Shown in pieces: positions 11,098-22,000 of a stretch of DNA of 64,000 nt (position 1 is its first letter; each line of letters begins with the position of its first letter). The stretch lies in assembly GCA_900472395.1 (NCBI GenBank), contig UCHV01000044.1, positions 1 through 64,000 of the forward strand. Reading direction: 5' to 3'. The notes under the pieces are model-generated. The model had not been told where the DNA came from and made no database searches. It saw nothing but the letters and a program-made list of their open reading frames with translations. Made by a program: the position numbers and the translations under genes. This stretch comes from Hyphomicrobiales bacterium (GTDB lineage: Bacteria; Pseudomonadota; Alphaproteobacteria; Rhizobiales; Rhizobiaceae).

Positions 11098-12063
11098 ATG
11101 ACAATCGTAGCCTCGTTTATTTACCGCAGCGGCAAGCGTGCGGAGCAAGTCGAACTTTCCGAAAAACCCGTAGACCTCAAGGACGATGAGTTCATCTGGA
11201 TCGGCATTTCAGAACCAACCGAGGAGGAGCTGGCCAAACTGCAAGCGATGTTCGACCTACATCCACTTGCCGTCGAAGATGCACTGAACGGGAAACAAGT
11301 CCCGAAAGTCGACATCTACGGCGAACAGTTGTTCGTCGTGGCAAAGACGGCCCATCTTGAAGGGGACAAAATCGCTTACGGCGAAACCTGTATCTTCGTG
11401 GGTAAGCAACATCTCATCACAGTTCGCCACGGATCCGCACGATCTCACCAAGTGCTTCGACAACAGCTGGAGCAATCTCCCAAGTTACTGGCCCATGGTC
11501 CTGATTACGTTTTGCATGGTATCATCGACTTCGTGGTGGACGGGTATCTTCCTATTGTGGAAACCATCGAAGATCGCGTTCTCGACCTTGAAAAACATGT
11601 TCTGATTTCCTTTCTGGAGCCTGAGCAAATCAGACGCATATTCCGTATGCGAAGTCAGGTGATCAAGTTTCAACGGGTGCTCGGTCCGATGGCAGAAGTG
11701 GTCGGTAAACTTACACATCTCGACCTGCCTTGTGTCGATGAGAACGCCCGGCCGTTCTTCAAGGACGTCTATGACCACGTGCGACGGGTGGAAGGATCGG
11801 TATCAGGGTTGAGAGAGATCATCACATCTGTTTTCGAGGCCTCCAACCTGCTCGAGCAACAGCGCCAAGGCGCTATCACACGTCAACTGGCTGCCTAGGC
11901 TGCAATACTCGCCGTTCCAACGGCGATTGCTGGCATATACGGCATGAACTTCAAAAATATGCCGGAGCTCGAGACGAGATATGGGTACTATGTCGTCATC
12001 GCAGTCATCGTTACGCTATGCACTATCCTATATCTGCGGTTCAAGAGAGCACGCTGGCTATAG
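11098..12063 (+). pseudogene. corA: CorA-like Mg2+/Co2+ transporter interrupted by an in-frame amber codon
   Basis: The frame from ATG 11098 encodes a CorA cytoplasmic funnel (FDLHPLAVEDALNG, KTAHLEGDKIAYGETCIFV) and ends at TAG 11896-11898 after EQQRQGAITRQLAA. Reading on in the same frame for 54 more codons gives both membrane helices and the signature loop IAGIYGMNFKNMPE, then a second stop at 12061-12063. TAG stands where CorA normally has Trp (TGG), so one G-to-A change explains it. The truncated 266-residue product would lack the pore. It is either a real nonsense mutation or a base error in the assembly. Confidence 0.88.
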
Positions 12064-12936
12064 TCAGTCGATCGTTCGGATCTCAGGTTGGCGAAATGGA
12101 TTTCATTTTTTTCATACGTTGTTCGAGTGCCCTTTTGACCTTGATATCGGGCCGGTTCGATCGGCAGCAACGTGGTATTACCGCCCATATTCTTTGTATG
12201 TCACCTCATGCAAGCTTGGCCTAGGTGTCATCGGTTTGTCCGATTCACAGGCAGCATCGAAGGCTGAGGCATGGCGCTTTGGCCGACCGATTTGACGACG
12301 CTGATCTAGACCAGATTTGCAAACGGAAATACCGAATATTGATGCTGACATCGACAACGGTTGACTGCCGTTCATCACTATTCCGAAGTCTCTTTGGTCG
12401 AGCAGCGCGTTCAGTTCTGGCTGTCCGATTTTAACCACAAAGAGCATTTCGGCCTGTGCAAACAGATTGGCTACCGTTATTTCGCGCATGGCTCGAGTAT
12501 CGTAGTAGCAGCCCCGAGACCGCCAGTTGGGGTCATTGCCGGAGCTCGTCCTGAGCGCGCCGTTGAACGGTGACATCCCCAGTATTGCGACAATGGAGCC
12601 GGTGCGGCGTTGGCTGACTTCTGGGTGCTCATGCTGGATCGAGCCAAATCTCTTCACGGATAGGTCTGATGGCCCTGAAGATGACCTTTTCGCTAACCGC
12701 TTCTGTCAACAAGAACAGATCGTTGTTCGCATGCTCATAGTCGACGATATTGATATCAATTGGTGGCGTTCTTTCCGCTCACAGCTCGACGCCATTTCCA
12801 CTCCGGCCGAGATCCTCATCAGCGCCAAGACAATCATCTGTATCTGAGATCTGCCGCTACGTCGCGCACGTGCGTAATCCTGAAGCCTCTGTCGGCATAC
12901 GGAGTTGCTCCCGCTCGGGTTGGAAAAGGAGCAGAA
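12064..12936. other. 873-base stretch without a recognisable gene
   Basis: Several overlapping open frames exist on both strands (the longest at 12178-12657 minus) but none shows a known motif, a ribosome site or a consistent reading. It lies between two broken transporter genes and is probably decayed sequence. Confidence 0.4.
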
Positions 12937-13698
12937 ATGGAAGAGACAGCCAATACTGCAGCTGCAACGCAAACGGCATTCAGCCAATTAGGCGCATTAA
13001 CCGTCCATTACGGTTTGGCCTTGATTGGTGCGATCGTCCTTCTTGTTGGCGGATGGATGATATCCGACTTCATAAGCCGGTGGGCATATCGGGGCCTGTC
13101 CCGCATCCATGGAATCGATGAAACGCTCGCTCGATTTTTCGAAAAGGTCATCCACTACGGACTGCTGATCCTCGTCTTCGTCATGGTTTCTTGGTCAATT
13201 CGGCGTGCAGACGACATCGATCATTGCCGCTCTGGGCGCAGCCGGTCTTGCCGTGGGCCTGGCGCTGCAGGGAACGCTGCAAAATACCGCAGGAGGCATC
13301 ATGCTTCTGGTGCTACGGCCTTTCCGGGTCGGTGAATATATCGAGACGTCCAGCGTCAAAGGTAAAATCGTGGACGTGGGACTTTTTGCGACAGAGCTGC
13401 GAACCACCGAAGGGCTTTACCTTATGGCGCCATTCGACGCTGTGGAATACGCCGATCGTCAATCATAGCCGTGAACCGCAAAGAAGGCAGGAACTGTCCC
13501 TTGCGATTGGAAACGACGCAGATGTGCGCACGCTGAAGGATACTTTGCTATCGATCGTCAACGCAGACGAGCGTGTCGAACGACAGCATCCTCAAGATCG
13601 AATACTGGGCAAAAACTACCGATTGGACTGAAACCCGTCACGATGTGATCGACGCTCTGAAGAACGGGCTGAGTGCGCAGGGGATTGCTATCAAATAG
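12937..13698 (+). pseudogene. mscS: MscS-family mechanosensitive channel with three frameshifts
   Basis: Four in-order pieces in shifting frames make a complete small MscS. 12937-13190: N-terminal helices (LIGAIVLLVGGWMISDFISR) and FFEKVIHYGLLILVFVMV. 13190-13435: pore helix and beta domain (IIAALGAAGLAVGLALQGTL, RPFRVGEYIETSSVKGKIVD). 13435-13570: STLWNTPIVNHSREP and LSLAIGNDADVRTLKDTLL. 13570-13698: NDSILKIEYWAKTTDWTETR to the stop. Shifts fall near 13185, 13433 and 13575. The intact family relieves osmotic downshock; this copy should be non-functional unless the indels are assembly errors. GGAG precedes the ATG. Confidence 0.88.
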
Positions 13699-13984
13699 TC
13701 CGAGCGTATCCGACCTACTATACACCTTGGGCGGCGGCTGCGGCGATCGCCGTCGAAGGTCCATGTTGTATCTTCGACTTGAAGCGCTCAGCGTGCACCT
13801 AGTTGATGCAAGGCTTGATCCTTCAACTCGTTATGTGCCTGGACCTGCATCGGATAAGTGAAGAGGTTTTCCTGAGATAAGAGGAAACCGTCACCCTTTT
13901 ACCAACGATAGTGTTGGAGGTGAGCGTGTGGATGACCGCCCGGAATCAACGGCAACCTTTGGCATTTCGGGACTTCAGCGTTCT

Positions 13985-14175
13985 GGCGAGATGTGGTGGC
14001 GCGTTTTGGCCCAGGCACGACACTTTGCAAACAGTTCTCTCGCTGGCGCAATGCGGGCGGGCGTCCGGATCGTTCCGACTGTACCTCAAAGCACAGTACG
14101 ACCAAGGACCTTGCTGATGCTGCCGACACCGACAGGTTTAGCGCGAGAATGGGTCGAGCTCGCTCACCCTTAGCG
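13985..14175 (+). pseudogene. Probable relic of an IS5-type transposase N-terminus
   Basis: In one frame the peptide RFGPGTTLCKQFSRWRNAG resembles the IS5-family segment RFGPWxTVYxRFxRW. In the neighbouring frame VPQSTVRPRTLLMLPTPTG continues it. No complete frame and no terminal repeats were found. The rest of 13699-14194 shows nothing else. Confidence 0.4.
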
Positions 14176-14194
14176 TGATCACACGTGATGAACT

Positions 14195-16378
14195 TCAACG
14201 AACGGTTTCCGTGCCGAATAGCTCATGGGCCGGGAGCGGTCTTCCGTAAAAGTAGCCTTGTGCCTCCGTACATCCTATGGATTTCAGCCATTTGGCTTGC
14301 CGCTCATCCTCCACACCTTCGGCGATTATCTCCAGTCCGAGCTGCGTACCGAGCGATACTATGGCAGACGTTATGGCTACGCTATCCTGGTCATGCGGGG
14401 TATCTGTTATGAATGAACGGTCAATCTTCAGGCGCGTCACCGGAAGCCGTTTGAGGACGCTCAAACTCGAATAGCCGGTACCAAAATCATCGAGCGCTAT
14501 CGAGACCCCCAGCGCGGCGAGTTCCTTCATGGTCGCGATTGACCCCTCACCGTCGCGCATGATCATGCTTTCGGTGATTTCGATCTCTAGCCAACCGGGG
14601 GCGAGATCCGACCTCGACAATGCTTGCCTCACCGAAACAAGCAGATTGGGATCCTCAAACTGTCGGGCGGATACGTTCACGCCCACACGCAGGACCTTGA
14701 TCCCGCGCTTCTGCCACAGAGCCGCCTGTCGACACGCCTTTTCGAGAACAAGCTGGCCTAGTTCGACAATGAGCCCGGTCTCTTCTGCGAGGCTGATGAA
14801 ATCGCCAGGATACAATAGCCCCTCGACCGGATGTTGCCACCGAACAAGTGCCTCCACGCCCACCAGTTCCTCAGCTGCCGTGCTGTACTGGGGCTGATAG
14901 TGAAGAACAAATTCGTCGTTTTCGATTGCGGTTCGCAACTGCTCCGTCTTGTCTATTTTCAGGCGCAGCTCGCGGGCAATCTCAGACGAATAGGCGGAGA
15001 CTGCATTTTTCCCGGATGCCTTGGCTCGGTACATAGCCATATCTGCATTCGAAAAAAGTTCGGCGACATTCCCCCCGTCATGCGGGAAGATTGCAAGCCC
15101 AGCACTCAGGGTGACGCGCGATTGTTTTCCCCCGAGGCTCATCGGCTCAGCTGCGTCCAGCACAAGCTTTCTGAGCTGGCTTTCGAAGCATCTGGGCTCG
15201 CTCGAAACAATGACGAATTCGTCGCCACCCAGTCGCGAGACTTGCCCAGATGATCCGACAGCCCGGGAAAGCCTGTCGGCCACCAAGCGCAGCAATTGGT
15301 CGCCGCATGGGTGGCCAAGGCTATCATTCACGTATTTGAAATCATCGAGGTCTATGAATGCAACGCCGATCTCAGTTGCACCATCGGCAATCAAAGCTTC
15401 GAGATATTCTATTATTGCATTTCTATTCGGCAGACCGGTCAACGGGTCCGTTGTTGCTAGTGTCTGCATACGGCGCTCGGACTTTTCGCGATCAATTGCT
15501 ATTCCTGTTAAGCGAGCCGCAGTTCGGCAGAACTCCTTCATCTCGGCATGTTCTTCGCCGCAAATTCCCTGAACGATCAGAAGCGCGTGGACCTCACCAT
15601 TCTCGGTGCGGACATCGATAACGCAGCTGTCTTTTAATTTGTCGACCACCGCTGCAATGGCTATCGCATCAAACGCGGCATACGCATCGGTTAGAGATGT
15701 CAATTCCCTCCATGCTGAGGCCTTCCCCTTGTTCAAGAACAAGGATCGATCTCCAGCACAAAGCACCACGGCTTCCAGCCCTTCCGATAGCGATTCAATA
15801 AGCGAGGGGAGTTGCGCCAGTAGACAAGCGGTAGGAACGCGCTCGAGGACACGTTCCAGGAGAGCAGCATGAGCATTGCTCATCCGCTCCACCGTCTTTT
15901 TGTCCGATATGTCACGAGACGCGCCGACGACCCCTATAATGTGCCCATGGCGGTCACGCAGAGGGACACGCGACATCATGAGCCACCGATCAGGCCCTCC
16001 TCCACGGATCGCACGCTCTTCGTATCCTAGATCTGGCTTCCCCGTCGCGATGACGCGACGCTCAACATCACTGATCGCCTCTGCCAGGTCACGGCCGTGA
16101 ATATCGGCATCCGTCAAACCGAGCATGTCTTCCATGGCATCGAAGCCATTGTTTTTGAGAACGGCCTTGTTCGCGAACAGAAACCGTCCCTCAGTATCCT
16201 TGGCATAGATGTAATCAGGGACATGGTTGATCATCGCCTCAAGCCACGACAGCCGCTCTGCCGTTCCATGCAGGAGCCGCTTGTCCATAAGACTGCCGAG
16301 AGCGTTGACCACCTGAAGCAACTCATTGGTACGGTCGTCGTGAGAGGCGGCCACGCTTTGATGCATCTGGTTCAACAT
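14195..16378 (-). CDS. PAS-GGDEF-EAL cyclic-di-GMP turnover protein
   Basis: 727 residues. Residues 45-165 are a PAS/PAC sensor (HVPDYIYAKDTEGRFLFANK; GVVGASRDISDKK). About 165-315 is a less clear GAF-like region. Residues 320-480 are GGDEF with the intact active motif RLGGDEF and TTDPLTGLPNRN. Residues 490-725 are EAL with VEALVRWQHP, EITESMIM, ALDDFGTGYSS and EGVEDERQ, so both cyclase and phosphodiesterase signatures are present. No membrane helices, so a soluble sensor of motility or biofilm state. It stands alone, opposite to the broken genes on its right-hand side. Confidence 0.95.
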   Translation of the reverse strand: MLNQMHQSVAASHDDRTNELLQVVNALGSLMDKRLLHGTAERLSWLEAMINHVPDYIYAKDTEGRFLFANKAVLKNNGFDAMEDMLGLTDADIHGRDLAEAISDVERRVIATGKPDLGYEERAIRGGGPDRWLMMSRVPLRDRHGHIIGVVGASRDISDKKTVERMSNAHAALLERVLERVPTACLLAQLPSLIESLSEGLEAVVLCAGDRSLFLNKGKASAWRELTSLTDAYAAFDAIAIAAVVDKLKDSCVIDVRTENGEVHALLIVQGICGEEHAEMKEFCRTAARLTGIAIDREKSERRMQTLATTDPLTGLPNRNAIIEYLEALIADGATEIGVAFIDLDDFKYVNDSLGHPCGDQLLRLVADRLSRAVGSSGQVSRLGGDEFVIVSSEPRCFESQLRKLVLDAAEPMSLGGKQSRVTLSAGLAIFPHDGGNVAELFSNADMAMYRAKASGKNAVSAYSSEIARELRLKIDKTEQLRTAIENDEFVLHYQPQYSTAAEELVGVEALVRWQHPVEGLLYPGDFISLAEETGLIVELGQLVLEKACRQAALWQKRGIKVLRVGVNVSARQFEDPNLLVSVRQALSRSDLAPGWLEIEITESMIMRDGEGSIATMKELAALGVSIALDDFGTGYSSLSVLKRLPVTRLKIDRSFITDTPHDQDSVAITSAIVSLGTQLGLEIIAEGVEDERQAKWLKSIGCTEAQGYFYGRPLPAHELFGTETVR

Positions 16379-16582
16379 TTAAACACTCCCCAATGGGACT
16401 GGAAATATCAGGCGCGGCTGAAGGATGCGTTCCGAAACAGGGTTAACGGCACTCAGGTGGCCGACATGCCTCGTCACGGCGGATATTGACCCTACAAGCA
16501 GGACATCACCTATCCACAACGTTGCCAGTTCAACTGCTACAGCAACTTTCCACCGTCGGCGACGTTATTGGACGGGAGAAAA

Positions 16583-17095
16583 ATGATGCAAGCGCACAGA
16601 AACACTGAAAACAACCGCACCGCTATCATGTCGGATGCCGAAGTCTTGGTCGCGGCCAGCGACATAGTCGATGATTTTCTGGAACTTGCTGTTGATCTAT
16701 CCATAGGGCAAGATATCCTGGATGTCAGCGTTTTGCCCGTTTCCAGAAAAACGATCGAGAACGCGTTCCGGCTTGAAATAGCCGTCTCGATAAGACCTGC
16801 TCGTCGCGAAGACCTTATTCAAGGAGGAACGCTACTTGCTCAATTTCAACCTGATGTGGGTCATCGCGTCAGCCTGTCGCCAGCAGCCAGAATCCGAGGA
16901 CAGCTTCCAGAAAACGCCGCGTTCGGCACTCTTATTGAAAGAATACTCGCTCAGGCACAGACGGATCGAGAACGCCTTTCGGAGCTGTTTCGAGAGGCAG
17001 ATCGTATAGCCTGCCGTCGATATGAGTTTGGCGCCCATCCACCATTTCATGAAGACGGAACTTATTCCTGGTATGGGCACGACGCAGCGCATTGA
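16583..17095 (+). CDS. Hypothetical protein, 170 residues
   Basis: No family recognised. The start at 16583 has GGGAG six bases upstream; an earlier ATG at 16568 lacks one. The protein is helical and acidic early (EVLVAASDIVDDFLELAVDL), Arg-rich later, and ends with HPPFHEDGTYSWYGHDAAH. Coding support is moderate because an overlapping minus-strand frame is also open. The region to its right is gene-poor. Confidence 0.5.
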   Translation: MMQAHRNTENNRTAIMSDAEVLVAASDIVDDFLELAVDLSIGQDILDVSVLPVSRKTIENAFRLEIAVSIRPARREDLIQGGTLLAQFQPDVGHRVSLSPAARIRGQLPENAAFGTLIERILAQAQTDRERLSELFREADRIACRRYEFGAHPPFHEDGTYSWYGHDAAH

Positions 17096-17703
17096 TGAGG
17101 CGATTTCCCTTGTCGAGGTGGGAAACGCGCTTGTTGCGACGAGGTTCTCCATCCACGAAGGCCGGGCTGGTGGTCGCCACGCTCTCATCAAGACCACAAT
17201 GACAGATCGCCAGTCCTTCTGCGCCATCGAACCCGACCGCTTGTTGTGTTTGCCAATCGGTAAGGGTAACGTTCGTGTGCCCTAGGAGGTCGAGTTTGTC
17301 GAGAACCCTCCCCAGTCTGAGCTGCTCCTGATGGGTGACCCTCATCGTCATAGATATGCAACTATCATGGATGCGAAAGTGCTCACGTGCCACCTGCCTC
17401 TGAGCCGCTGAATATTGTGGCGCTCGCGCTATCGGCTGAGTACGCATATCGAGCGGCTGTACGCACTCGCGATACAGCCCCTCAACGCATTCTTGGTGAG
17501 ATGTCCCAGCTGGCAAATGGTCGCATTAAGCCGCTTGCCGAGCCGGATATAGAGCTCAACGGCTCGAAGTATGTCGGCGTAGGAATATATGAACTACCTG
17601 CTTGGAGGTCCAAGTTTTCCTTCGCACGCCCTTATGCGCCTAACCGGTTCCGTTCTGCTTGGAAACCAAACTCGGTTGAGATCTGACAAAGATGTCGCCC
17701 ATT
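17096..17703. other. 608-base stretch without a confident gene
   Basis: Open frames on both strands (17022-17285 plus, 16932-17516 minus, 17387-17686 plus) overlap each other and show no recognised motif or good ribosome site. Probably remnants; nothing firm can be assigned. Confidence 0.4.
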
Positions 17704-18456
17704 TTAGCGCGCAATCTCTGCCAGTGCCCGACGTAGCGGTTCATCAGAAACCTGGATTAGACCCTGGAAGGGCATATCCATATCGAGCACAACAAAAACC
17801 GAGGCCCCGATTAGAGTAGCAGCAGAAACGAAGATCGTGACGACGACACCATTCTTTGGCGCGCGGTAGCCGTAACTGGCAAAGATGAGAGCCAACCATG
17901 CCACCAGGGTAATCAACACAGGTATGGGAATGACCCCTTCGGCACTTTCGACGATGCTCCACCGTTGCTCGACGATCTTGGCGTATTGATCCTGTAAGGA
18001 ACCAGCCAGGTCGTGGTGGAAGGCATCACGTATTTGTAGTCCGTACAAAGCCTGACCCAGATCCTGCAATTTGGCTTGAGCCGCCGCTGAACCGGGGCCT
18101 GAAACCGAGACGTGGCGTTGCTGTTCAACTGCTCCTTCAACATACGTCCGAAGGGCTAACCTCGCATGATCGCCCTCAAGACCATAACTTCTAAGGCCAA
18201 GATCAAGAAGGATGAGCTTCGTTGCAAACGTGTGGACATTTGCGTCCACGCTCTCGAATGTGTTTTTGGATGAATTCATGATAAGCCCGAAGGCCAGCGA
18301 CGCGACGACCACAAAAATGTTGGCGACTAGCCGCACGACCGTGTTGGTCTCGTCGTCTCGATGGCGAGCAGGCAGTTTTGGGTACAAGAAGAGAACAAAA
18401 AGCGACGCGACTATCAATACCGCCGCTACTCCGATAGAAAAGCCAACTTCCCTCAT
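17704..18456 (-). CDS. DUF4239-like (bestrophin-like) membrane protein
   Basis: About 250 residues. Two N-terminal hydrophobic segments (GVAAVLIVASLFVLFLYPKL; VVRLVANIFVVVASLAFGLI), a soluble loop containing LILLDLGLRSYGLEGDHARL, then two C-terminal segments (PIPVLITLVAWLALIFASYG; TIFVSAATLIGASVFVVLDM). The layout and the MDMPFQGLIQVSDEPLRRAL ending fit DUF4239 proteins of unknown function. I choose the ATG at 18456, which has AGGGGG six bases upstream, over longer in-frame starts. Monocistronic. Confidence 0.8.
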   Translation of the reverse strand: MREVGFSIGVAAVLIVASLFVLFLYPKLPARHRDDETNTVVRLVANIFVVVASLAFGLIMNSSKNTFESVDANVHTFATKLILLDLGLRSYGLEGDHARLALRTYVEGAVEQQRHVSVSGPGSAAAQAKLQDLGQALYGLQIRDAFHHDLAGSLQDQYAKIVEQRWSIVESAEGVIPIPVLITLVAWLALIFASYGYRAPKNGVVVTIFVSAATLIGASVFVVLDMDMPFQGLIQVSDEPLRRALAEIAR

Positions 18457-18514
18457 ATGCATCCCCCTGTGCTCGAGAGGAGGGTAGCCTATGATGCATC
18501 TTATTGAAATCTTG

Positions 18515-18690
18515 CTTTCGATGACGTCGCAAATAACCGAGCGAAGATCTCGCAGGTCAGGCAAGAACTTCTGTACGAGTTCGGCGGTGCGACAGTTCAC
18601 GTCAATGCGCAGGCGCAAGGACTGTTGAAAAAGACGGTCGCGTGGATATCGATCGGATTGTCGTCATCGAAGTTGAGCCGTTGTTGAGGA
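18515..18690 (+). pseudogene. Fragment of a small conserved protein (FGG-motif relic)
   Basis: One frame reads NRAKISQVRQELLYEFGGAT, continuing to VHVNAQAQG; after a one-base shift it reads KDGRVDIDRIVVIEVE. The order resembles small conserved bacterial proteins with a FGGvT core and a DxIVVxEV strand. There is no start codon and a shift breaks it. The family assignment is tentative. Confidence 0.4.
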
Positions 18691-19035
18691 CGAGGCGTTA
18701 ATCCGTATGGATGCCGTAGACGCTCTGAACGATGCAGCTTCATCATGCTCGAAGCGGCGACGGCTAGAGCGCCGTCGAAATCCTGAACACGCGCGATGAT
18801 ATCAATGGGGTCTTCACAGATGTCACATGGCGGGAGCTTGACGGAGACGACGACTCGCGCCAGTCGAGAACTCTTGAGCGGAGGCGAACCAGCGACCCGT
18901 CGTTCACGTAGCCCTGTGAACCATTTTCAATCCGGCCAACAGGTTGAGCTCCGACATGGCAGTAGCTGTCCTCGGAACGACTGGGCCGTGATGCTCGAAG
19001 ACCCGACGATGGAGTCCTCGATCGACCGAGGTTAG
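18680..19035 (+). pseudogene. Relic of a CheY-like receiver-domain response regulator
   Basis: In-order fragments in shifting frames: VVEDEALIRMDAVDALNDA (acidic pocket and first helix), then FIMLEAATA, then AVEILNTRDDINGVFTDV with the phospho-acceptor Asp, then degraded SGQQVELRH-like sequence. These are the landmarks of the single receiver proteins common in rhizobia. Two or more shifts and several stops make it non-functional. It runs convergently into the hybrid kinase gene. Confidence 0.75.
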
Positions 19036-22000
19036 TTTGTCATCGCGAATTGTGCCAAACTTGCAGCCAGTTCGTCTATGCGGAAAGGTTTCGTCAGACG
19101 TGGAATGTCTGGATCCACGCCGGCGCTCTCGGCATAACCAGAAACCAGAAGAACGGGCGTGTCAGGCTTTGCGCTTCTCACTTCCCGCGCCAGATCGGTC
19201 CCGCTGATGCCGGGCATCAGATGATCGGTCACGAGAAGGTCAAAGCGCTCTCCGGACTTGATCAGACGGAGGGCTTGCTCGCCGGAAGCGGCCTCGATAA
19301 CCGCGTAGCCCAGGTCGCCCAGCATATCGGCCGTACTCATCCGCACCAGGTCCTCATCGTCGACGAGGAGTGCAATCCCGCAAGTGGGCGGCACCTCAAG
19401 CGCATTGGCAACCGTATCGGCGATTTCCGGAACCGCGGTGCTCAGCGGCAGCCACAGTTCAACATCGGTTCCTACCCCGAGGCGGCTCTGAATGGTGAGT
19501 GCGCCACCAAGCTGCGATGCAAGTCCATGTACCATCGAGAGGCCAAGACCCGTACCTTTGCCGACGCCTTTCGTCGAGAAGAACGGCTCAATTGCGCGAG
19601 CAAGCGTCGCCTCATCCATGCCTGCTCCGGTATCTGCGACCGACAAGCAGATATAGTCACCGGCCGAGAGGCCCGTTCGATGACCAGACAAGACCCTTTC
19701 AATTCCGGCGGATATTCGGAGCGTACCGCCGCCCTCTGCCATTGCATCACGCGCGTTCACCGCAAGATTCAAGAGTGCCATCTCGAGTTGGTTCGGATCA
19801 GCCTTTGCAGGCGCAAGGTCCTCCTGCACGTCGATCACAACCTTAATTTGCGGGCCCGTCGTGCTTGCGATGAGTTCGCCCATCCCGGCAACGAGTTGAG
19901 GGACATCGACCGGCACCGACTGAAGTGGCTGACGGCGGGCGAAAGCGAGCAGCCGCTGGACCAACGTCTTCGCGCGTTCGGCCGACTGCACTGCTCCTTC
20001 TATCAACCGTTGCTCTCGCTCACTCCCTACACCTCTGCGCTGGAGCAGATCGAGGGTGCCGACTATAGGCGTCAGCAAGTTGTTGAAGTCGTGTGCGACG
20101 CCGCCCGTGAGCAATCCCATCGCCTCCATCTTCTGGGATTGACGGAGCGCTTCCTGCGCGGTCTCCAGTTCGATTTGCCGTGCTTTCTCGTCGGTAACGT
20201 CGCGCGTTATCGAATAGAGTTTACCGCTTTCTGGCACAGCTACCCACGATAGCCAGCGCCATCCGCCATCTCGGGTCTGGTAGCGGTTCTCGAAGCGCTT
20301 GACTGACACACCGTTGCGCACAATCTGAAAAGCGCGTGCGCTTGCCTCTGCGTCGTCGGGATGAACAAATTGCGCAAATTGGCGGCCCATGACTTCGTCC
20401 TCCCTCCAACCAAGCGCCGCCGTCCAGGCGGGATTTACCGTGTCGAATGTTCCATGGCCCAGATCAATCACGGACAGCAGGTCCAGGCTGTGGCGCCAGA
20501 TCTGGTCGCGCTCGGCGCTTGTTTCAGCTACCCGCCGCTCCAATGTGTCGTTGAGCTCACGAAGGCGGTCCTCGGCGCGCGCGCGTTCGGTTGCGGCCCT
20601 CACGCGTTCGGCGACCTCGCGAAACAGGCCTTCCTCTGACGTCGACCATGCGCGAGGAGTTTCGCTCTGCAAGGCCAATAAGCTAACCCATTGCTCATCC
20701 TCGAACAGGACGACGTCGAGGTACGCACCGACCTGCCTTGCCTGGAGCCCGGCTCGCGCGTCGTCATTGAACCGCATATCTGTCTGGACATCGTTGACCT
20801 TCACGACCGGACACTCATGATAGGCGCGCAGCAGTTCCGGCCCGAACGCCGCGAGATCGTGTTCGCCCACGATTGAGTCAACACCGCGCGAAAAGTCGCG
20901 CTCGATTTTCATGATGCTGCCGAAATATTCCGCATAGAAGACCCGGCTGAGGTTGAAACGCTCGCCGAGACGCTCGGCCGCGACCGAGGCGATTTCTTTC
21001 GGCGTCTTGAGCGTCCGCATCGTATCAGAAAGCGAGAGAAGGAATGCCTGGCGAGCCTCGCTCTCGCGCAGGGCCTCGTCGGCATATCCGCGCTCGATCG
21101 CAGTTGCAAGCTGGGCGGCGATGGCGCTCAGCGCGTCGAGTTCTCCTGGCGAAAATGGTTTACCGATACGGCCAAACGAGACAGTGCCAAGTAAGTCGCT
21201 CCCGGCGAGCAGCGGCACACTAAAATAGGTATCCAGACCCAACCGTCTGAGGAAGACTGCATGCGCCACAACGGACGTCTGGATATCCGTCACGAGCATC
21301 GCTGCTCGATTGACGGCAACGATCCCGCAGACGGTCTGGCCGAATTCGATTCGGGCTGCCACTCGTTCTTGTTCCGGCGTAAGCCCGGCGGCTACGACCA
21401 GCTTAAGCGCTCCGTCGCCGCACTGGTAGTGGAAGGCTACATCAAGATCAAATTCGTCGGTAATAAGTGAGAACAGATCGCGCACGGCGTCGACCTGATC
21501 GTCCGCATTTAGCAAGATCGTCGACGCCTTGGCGATAAGCGACAAGCGTCGGGCATGCTGTTCTGCTCGCGCTCGTTCGGCCTGTGCGACGGTTTCAGAG
21601 CGCTTGAGCTCGAGCCTTGCCATAGTCTGCTTGGCAAGCACCTCGAGCGCACGCTTCTGTCGCTTGCTAATACCCTCCGGCCGGCTCTGACGATCCAGGA
21701 CGCAAAGTGTGCCGAGCGGCAGGCCGTCGGGTGTCTCCAGAACCGCGCCTGCATAAAAACGCAGACCGTCTACGACATGGACCAGCGGATTGTCCTGAAA
21801 GCGACTATCCTGGGTAAGGTCCGGCACGACGAGAACGCCCCGCTGCAGAATTGCGTGCCGGCAGATGGAGGCGTCGAGCGGAAGGGTGTCCGTGCCGATG
21901 CCGACCTCCGCCTTGAACCACTGGCGATCGGCAGCGATGAAATTGACAACAGCAATGGGCGCCTCGAGGATGTCGGCGGCGAGCGCGGCTACATCATCGA

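Noticed and set aside
12178..12657. 159-codon minus-strand frame between corA and mscS
   Set aside because: No family motif, and similar openness on the other strand; not supported as a gene.
16932..17516. Minus-strand 194-codon frame near the 16.6 kb hypothetical gene
   Set aside because: No motif or ribosome site, and it overlaps several other open frames; left as an unassigned stretch.
18646..18690. First reading of RIVVIEVEPLL as the start of the receiver relic
   Set aside because: The frame KDGRVDIDRIVVIEVE fits the preceding FGG-type fragment better; the receiver begins a few bases later at VVEDEALIR.
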